From NCBI GenBank assembly GCA_046706145.1, contig JBJKPP010000019.1, positions 1 to 10,566 of the forward strand: a DNA stretch of 10,566 nt. The letters run 5' to 3'. The notes below the pieces were generated by a model. That model ran no database searches. It was not told where the DNA came from and worked only from the letters and a program-made list of their open reading frames with translations. Positions 7,730 to 10,566 of the stretch are shown here, one piece after another. The DNA comes from JBJKPP01 sp046706145 (lineage in GTDB: Bacteria; Bacteroidota; Ignavibacteria; Ignavibacteriales; Ignavibacteriaceae). Each line of letters begins with the position of its first letter. The stretch's first letter is position 1. Position numbers and translations under genes: made by a program.

Positions 7730-8238
7730 ATGATTTATGGAGGGGAGCTAATGGAGAAGGAAGTACATATCTATCAATTGAAAGAGAACAAAAGTCAATT
7801 TCTAAAGAGACCACATTCTCTTATGATTTAACAGATAAAGCATTTATCGAAAACACATTATTTAAACTAACAGCTTTCGTTTGTCAGAAATTAAGAGATG
7901 ATAGAATTTCGGCATCTACCATAAGTATAAAACTACGCTACTCAGATTTTCAAACTATTCAGCATTCAAAGTCCATTGATTCAACGTCAGATGATATTAT
8001 AAAATTTAACATTGCTAGAGAACTATTTTATAAAGCCTACACTAGGAGGGTTTCTATCAGACTTATAGGAATACACTTGTCCAATTTTATATCATCATCT
8101 GAGCAGATGATTCTGTTTGAGGATGCTCATACCAAACATAAAAGACTGTTTGAATCTGTAACAGAGATTAGGAGAAAGTATGGGTTTTCGATAATTAAAT
8201 TAGGAGTCACTGATACACATTTATCATCTGAGTCATAA
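7723..8238 (+). pseudogene. dinB: DNA polymerase IV (DinB) little-finger remnant, no 5' part
   Basis: A frame open from 7723 to a TAA at 8236-8238 encodes the C-terminal third of a Y-family polymerase. It reads NDLWRGANGEGS, then IEREQKSISKETTF (the linker into the little finger), then RISASTISIKLRYSDFQT, LFYKAYTRRVSIRLIGIHLSNF and a tail EQMILFEDAHTKHKRL followed by EIRRKYGF. That is the DNA-grip domain and C-terminus in the right order, without internal stops. The palm, fingers and thumb with the catalytic Asp/Glu residues (about 220-240 residues) are absent; upstream is the kinase gene. There is no ATG, GTG or TTG in frame near the beginning, so it is not translated as a normal gene. Before 7723 the frame meets a TGA but still reads SKAQYFDNE, which may be more of the same gene. 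Family call is confident; the mechanism of truncation is inferred. Confidence 0.87.
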
Positions 8239-8300
8239 TCAAAGTTGGCATTTGACACACAAACTGATTGCACAAAATCCGAGTGGCTTCTGTTTATTAA

Positions 8301-8489
8301 CATATATTTAACACATGCAGTCACTATACAATAAAAGTATTTTTAGTCTCAAAGGACAAGCCATTCCATATTATAAATGACAACTTCTATGAATTAATGC
8401 TACAGAGTTACAAAGATGCGCTGAGGATAAAGCAAAAACTGGGCGATGCTGTGGATGTAAACAGGAGCGATTTCAATTTTTATATCTAG
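8301..8489 (+). pseudogene. Coding-like fragment of unknown origin, weakly TPR-like
   Basis: Sixty-two codons are open between a TAA at 8298-8300 and a TAG at 8487-8489. The translation (KVFLVSKDKPFHIINDN, then ELMLQSYKDALRIKQKLGD and AVDVNRSDFNFYI) has a protein-like composition, and SYKDALRIKQKLGD recalls one tetratricopeptide helix pair. I do not recognise the family. The only ATG is at 8397, which would leave 30 residues and has no clear ribosome-binding site, so a decayed gene end is more likely than a small gene. A dyad follows 16 bases after the stop. Confidence 0.3.
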
Positions 8490-8505
8490 GTGTAAGATTT
8501 TGAGC

Positions 8506-8527
8506 TGAGAACTAGACTTTGTTCTCA
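8506..8527. repeat. Inverted repeat TGAGAAC/GTTCTCA
   Basis: Perfect seven-base arms at 8506-8512 and 8521-8527 enclose eight bases. It follows the coding-like fragment ending at 8489 and could be a remnant transcription terminator, but only a mixed AT sequence and no T-run follows. Confidence 0.35.
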
Positions 8528-8536
8528 ATTATCTTG

Positions 8537-8567
8537 ATGCTATTTTCTGTTTCTTCCCCGATAGCAT
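8537..8567. repeat. Inverted repeat ATGCTAT/ATAGCAT
   Basis: Seven-base arms at 8537-8543 and 8561-8567 flank a pyrimidine-rich 17-base loop. It lies ten bases after the previous dyad. The loop is long and no associated gene is intact, so function is doubtful. Confidence 0.25.
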
Positions 8568-8936
8568 TGTCTGCTTGAAATGATTTTTTATCACTTCTAA
8601 TTAATTTGGTTAGAAAGTTACTAATTTTAATGAGAATCTAATAAATGTACACTGCCAATATACTTCCTTTCTATAACTAAGTAGAGGGAAGTCAATGAAG
8701 GCTTCAACGTTATCAAATTGGGTGAGACTAAGGAGGATGAAGAGATTAAGCAATACTAAATGTAAACTTAACTTCATGCTAATACATCTCAAAAAACGAT
8801 GGATTCAATGTTGTACATCACCTTAAACTTTTGTCTCCTTAATAAGACTGCTGCGTTAGAAGCTTTTTCAGTCACCCGCGAAAAACCAATTGTACAAGAC
8901 TAAATGTTTGTCTGAGCGAAAAGAGTTCTATAAATA

Positions 8937-9155
8937 GAAACTTAAAGAAAGCAACTGAAAGTAAACAAAAATGTACGATTTCTCTTATAAAAATTAATAA
9001 AAGAAAGTAAAACAAAGGAATTCGATAAGTAATTATACGATTCTTAAAATAATCCTTGCGAATTGATGGTTAATTCAGTATGATTGTAAGTAAACGAAAT
9101 AAAAACAAAATAAACATTACTCATTAAGGTACCCAGAAAACAAAAGTAAAAGAAA
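8937..9155. promoter_or_regulatory. A-rich region with phased GAAA and repeated AGTAAAC-like motifs
   Basis: GAAA occurs at 8937, 8947 and 8957, with AAAA continuing at 8967: an exact 10-base spacing, one DNA turn. A related motif recurs as AGTAAACAAAA (8960), AGTAAAACAAAG (9007), AGTAAACGAAA (9089) and AGTAAAAGAAA (9145). Some DeoR-family regulators are known to bind direct repeats of this kind (AgaR sites contain repeated TTTCRTTT, the complement of AAAYGAAA), so these may be operators for the DeoR protein encoded just downstream. Phased A-tracts could alternatively simply bend the DNA at the promoter. Confidence 0.35.
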
Positions 9156-9225
9156 TTTATTTTCCTTTTTACTAGCACTTTGAAAAACCAACAACTAGGT
9201 CTAATAAATTAAAAAGGTGAATTAA

Positions 9226-10008
9226 ATGGGAAGAAACAACGGACAAAAAGCTTTCCAGGAAGAGCGAATCAGGGGAATCATAAAAATACTGGAAAGGGAA
9301 AACAGAGTGCTAATTAATGATCTTTGCGAGATCTACGACACGACTGCTGTGACAATTAGGAAAGATCTCGACATTCTCGAAAGCCAGGGAGTATTAAAAA
9401 GGACACACGGCGGTGCGATACTACATAAACCATTATTTCATGGTCTAGCTTTAAGTGAAAAAGAAAAGTTGTACGCTGAAGAGAAGAGACGTATCGCCGA
9501 TGAAGCTGTCAAGTTAATATCTGAGGGTGATGTTATAATATTGGACTCTGGCTCAACTACTACGCAACTAGCTAGGAATTTGAAGAATATGAAGAATGTT
9601 ACTGTGATTACAAATGCTGTAAATATTGCTCTTGAGTTGGCAAGTACTGAACTTGAAATAATATTGACAGGCGGCAGTTTGCAAAAAAATTCTTCTACTC
9701 TAGTCGGTCCGTTGGCTGAAGACATTCTTAGCAAAATATCTGCAGATAAACTCTTTCATGGAGGTGATGGTGTAGATTATGAGATAGGGTTGACAACACC
9801 TGACATAGTTGAGGCTGCCACTAGTCGTTCAATGATGCAACGGGCAGGTGAGAATATTCTACTAGTTGACTCATCGAAATTTGGCAGACGAAGTTTGGGT
9901 GTAATCTGTCAGATAGAAGAAATTGACAAGATTATTACTACTAAGGAAATGGATAAGATTGAGAAACAGAAGCTTGAAGATATGGGTGTCGATGTGGTAA
10001 TAGTCTAA
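9226..10008 (+). CDS. DeoR-family transcriptional regulator of sugar metabolism
   Basis: The 260-residue product has the standard DeoR/GlpR/AgaR length and layout. An N-terminal winged helix-turn-helix (about 12-66) contains ERIRGIIKILERENRVLINDL, DTTAVTIRKDLDILESQGVL and the family mark KRTHGGA. The C-terminal sugar-phosphate-sensing domain has DSGSTTTQLARNL, ITNAVNIALEL, LTGGSLQKNSSTLVGPLAE, the GGDGVDYEIGLTTPD loop and LLVDSSKFGR. In this family the DNA-binding form is usually released by a phosphorylated sugar. ATG 9226 follows AAAAAGGTGA at good spacing. A probable secreted glycosidase gene begins 41 bases after its stop with no terminator between, so the regulator likely controls, and is transcribed with, a carbohydrate-use operon. 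The specific sugar cannot be deduced. Confidence 0.95.
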   Translation: MGRNNGQKAFQEERIRGIIKILERENRVLINDLCEIYDTTAVTIRKDLDILESQGVLKRTHGGAILHKPLFHGLALSEKEKLYAEEKRRIADEAVKLISEGDVIILDSGSTTTQLARNLKNMKNVTVITNAVNIALELASTELEIILTGGSLQKNSSTLVGPLAEDILSKISADKLFHGGDGVDYEIGLTTPDIVEAATSRSMMQRAGENILLVDSSKFGRRSLGVICQIEEIDKIITTKEMDKIEKQKLEDMGVDVVIV

Positions 10009-10049
10009 TAACAAAATTAATTGTGAACATAAACTTGTAGGTGGGGCAT

Positions 10050-10566
10050 ATGAACAACAAATTACTTTTCAATTTTTTGGTTCTCTTAGCAGTTGTTATC
10101 TTTCTCGGAAACAAAGGTTTTGCCCAAGCAGCGGAATATCCTCCCATATCAAAGAGTAGGGTTGCACTTAAGGGGGATAGTGGTAGCTGGGATTATAACA
10201 AAGTCCACACGCTCTCTGTTGTTGAAGTCAATAGAGATGGCTATAAATATTGGGGTTACTATGGCCTTTCATATTATGGAGGAGATCCTGCATTGAGAAA
10301 AGCAGGACTTGTTAGAAGTAATGATCTAGTTCATTGGGTCAAATATGAAGGCAATCCTATTGTTCAGAATGATTGTAGATGGCCAACAGTACTACTTGAT
10401 AATGCTACCTTTTACATGTTTTATGCTGAATATAATGCGAATAATGACAGTCGTATCGTTATGCTTACTAGTAAGGATGGAATACATTTTAATAACAAGA
10501 AAGTTATTGTAAAAAGAGAGGTAGGTACTCAAAACCAAAATCCCTTCATTTATTTTAACGAACGTG
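10050..10566 (+). CDS. Secreted glycoside hydrolase-like beta-propeller protein, 5' part
   Basis: A frame opens at ATG 10050 and runs through the right edge, giving 172 residues of the N-terminal part. It has a clear Sec signal peptide (hydrophobic stretch LLFNFLVLLAVVIFL, likely cut after Ala27 in FAQA|AEY), so the protein is exported to the periplasm or beyond. The mature part shows repeated blade-like units: WGYYGLSYYGGDP, RSNDLVHWVKYEGNPIV, RWPTVLLDNATFYMFYAEY and IVMLTSKDGIHF. This pattern (SNDLVHW, W/YMFY, TS.DG..F) is that of five-bladed beta-propeller glycosidases (GH43/GH32/GH130-like fold). Catalytic acids cannot be assigned from this fragment, so the exact family and substrate are open. 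GTAGGTGGGG precedes the ATG as a ribosome-binding site. It follows the DeoR gene closely and is probably in its operon. Confidence 0.85.
   Translation, partial: MNNKLLFNFLVLLAVVIFLGNKGFAQAAEYPPISKSRVALKGDSGSWDYNKVHTLSVVEVNRDGYKYWGYYGLSYYGGDPALRKAGLVRSNDLVHWVKYEGNPIVQNDCRWPTVLLDNATFYMFYAEYNANNDSRIVMLTSKDGIHFNNKKVIVKREVGTQNQNPFIYFNER

Larger units (their letters stand above)
8490..9225. other. Decayed intergenic region upstream of the DeoR gene
   Basis: No intact gene is visible. On the minus strand there are two coding-like scraps in different frames: 8777-8610 begins with a signal-peptide-like stretch (MKLSLHLVLLNLFILLSL), and 8637-8512 encodes an end reading SDKKSFQADNAIGEETENS then IKIIENKV before a TAG. 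They overlap and could be one short secreted protein with a frameshift, but neither matches a family I know. From about 8930 onward the DNA becomes strongly A-rich on the plus strand and contains the phased GAAA repeats listed separately. Confidence 0.45.

Noticed and set aside
7751..7831. 26-codon open frame starting MEKEVHIYQLK after GGAGGGGAG
   Set aside because: The ribosome-binding-like sequence is only three bases from the ATG, and the DNA is explained by the DinB frame one register over.
8094..8111. Palindrome ATCATCTG-AG-CAGATGAT
   Set aside because: It falls inside the DinB remnant, where the codons read as normal DinB sequence, so it is most likely incidental.
9180..9207. Possible sigma-70 promoter TTGAAA with TAATAA for the DeoR gene
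   Set aside because: The spacer is 16 bases but the -10 matches poorly, and the alternative TCTAAT would leave only 14; not strong enough to annotate.
9438..9734. 98-codon minus-strand open frame inside the DeoR gene
   Set aside because: It is antisense to a strongly conserved coding region and its translation resembles no protein; shadow frame.
1..10566. CRISPR arrays, tRNA, rRNA, toxin-antitoxin or phage genes
   Set aside because: No regularly spaced repeats, cloverleaf sequences or recognisable proteins of these kinds were seen on either strand.

Overview
The window looks like accessory chromosome from a low-GC member of the Bacteroidota/Ignavibacteriota/Chlorobi group. The clues are an FtsX/MacB-type permease ending in NPVESLRYE, Rcp1-like receiver plus PAS histidine kinase genes, and a DinB little-finger sequence of the EREQKSISKE type. 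Most intact genes have a clear Shine-Dalgarno sequence, which fits Ignavibacteria or relatives better than typical Bacteroidia. The lineage is an inference from protein style, not a database result.

Layout: (1) 1-240, minus strand, the 5' part of a small cysteine-containing protein that runs off the left edge. (2) 241-485, an intergenic stretch with two adjacent dyads and an AT palindrome. (3) 486-2885, minus strand, a large two-repeat FtsX/MacB-family ABC permease with no ATPase gene beside it in view. (4) 2886-3819, mostly non-coding, holding the last ~50 codons of an IS3-family transposase (one-base frameshift) and its probable right terminal repeat; the left part of the element is not recognisable. 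(5) 3820-7729, plus strand, a compact three-gene signalling operon: soluble PAS-PAS histidine kinase, single-domain Rcp/CheY-like receiver, and REC-PAS-PAS histidine kinase. No DNA-binding or enzymatic output domain is encoded. (6) 7723-8238, the C-terminal third of a DinB (DNA polymerase IV) gene with no start codon, fused out of frame to the 3' end of the second kinase. (7) 8239-9225, a decayed stretch with small coding-like scraps on both strands, two dyads, and an A-rich region with phased GAAA repeats. (8) 9226 to the end, plus strand, a DeoR-family regulator followed 41 nt later by the 5' part of a secreted protein resembling five-bladed beta-propeller glycoside hydrolases.

Working together: the two kinases and the lone receiver probably form one phosphotransfer circuit whose output lies elsewhere. 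The DeoR regulator and the secreted glycosidase-like protein look like the start of a sugar-utilisation operon. The broken IS3, broken dinB and scraps on both sides of the intact signalling operon suggest it sits in a rearranged segment. I found no CRISPR array, tRNA, rRNA or clearly new system. The most unusual observation is the kinase/dinB junction.
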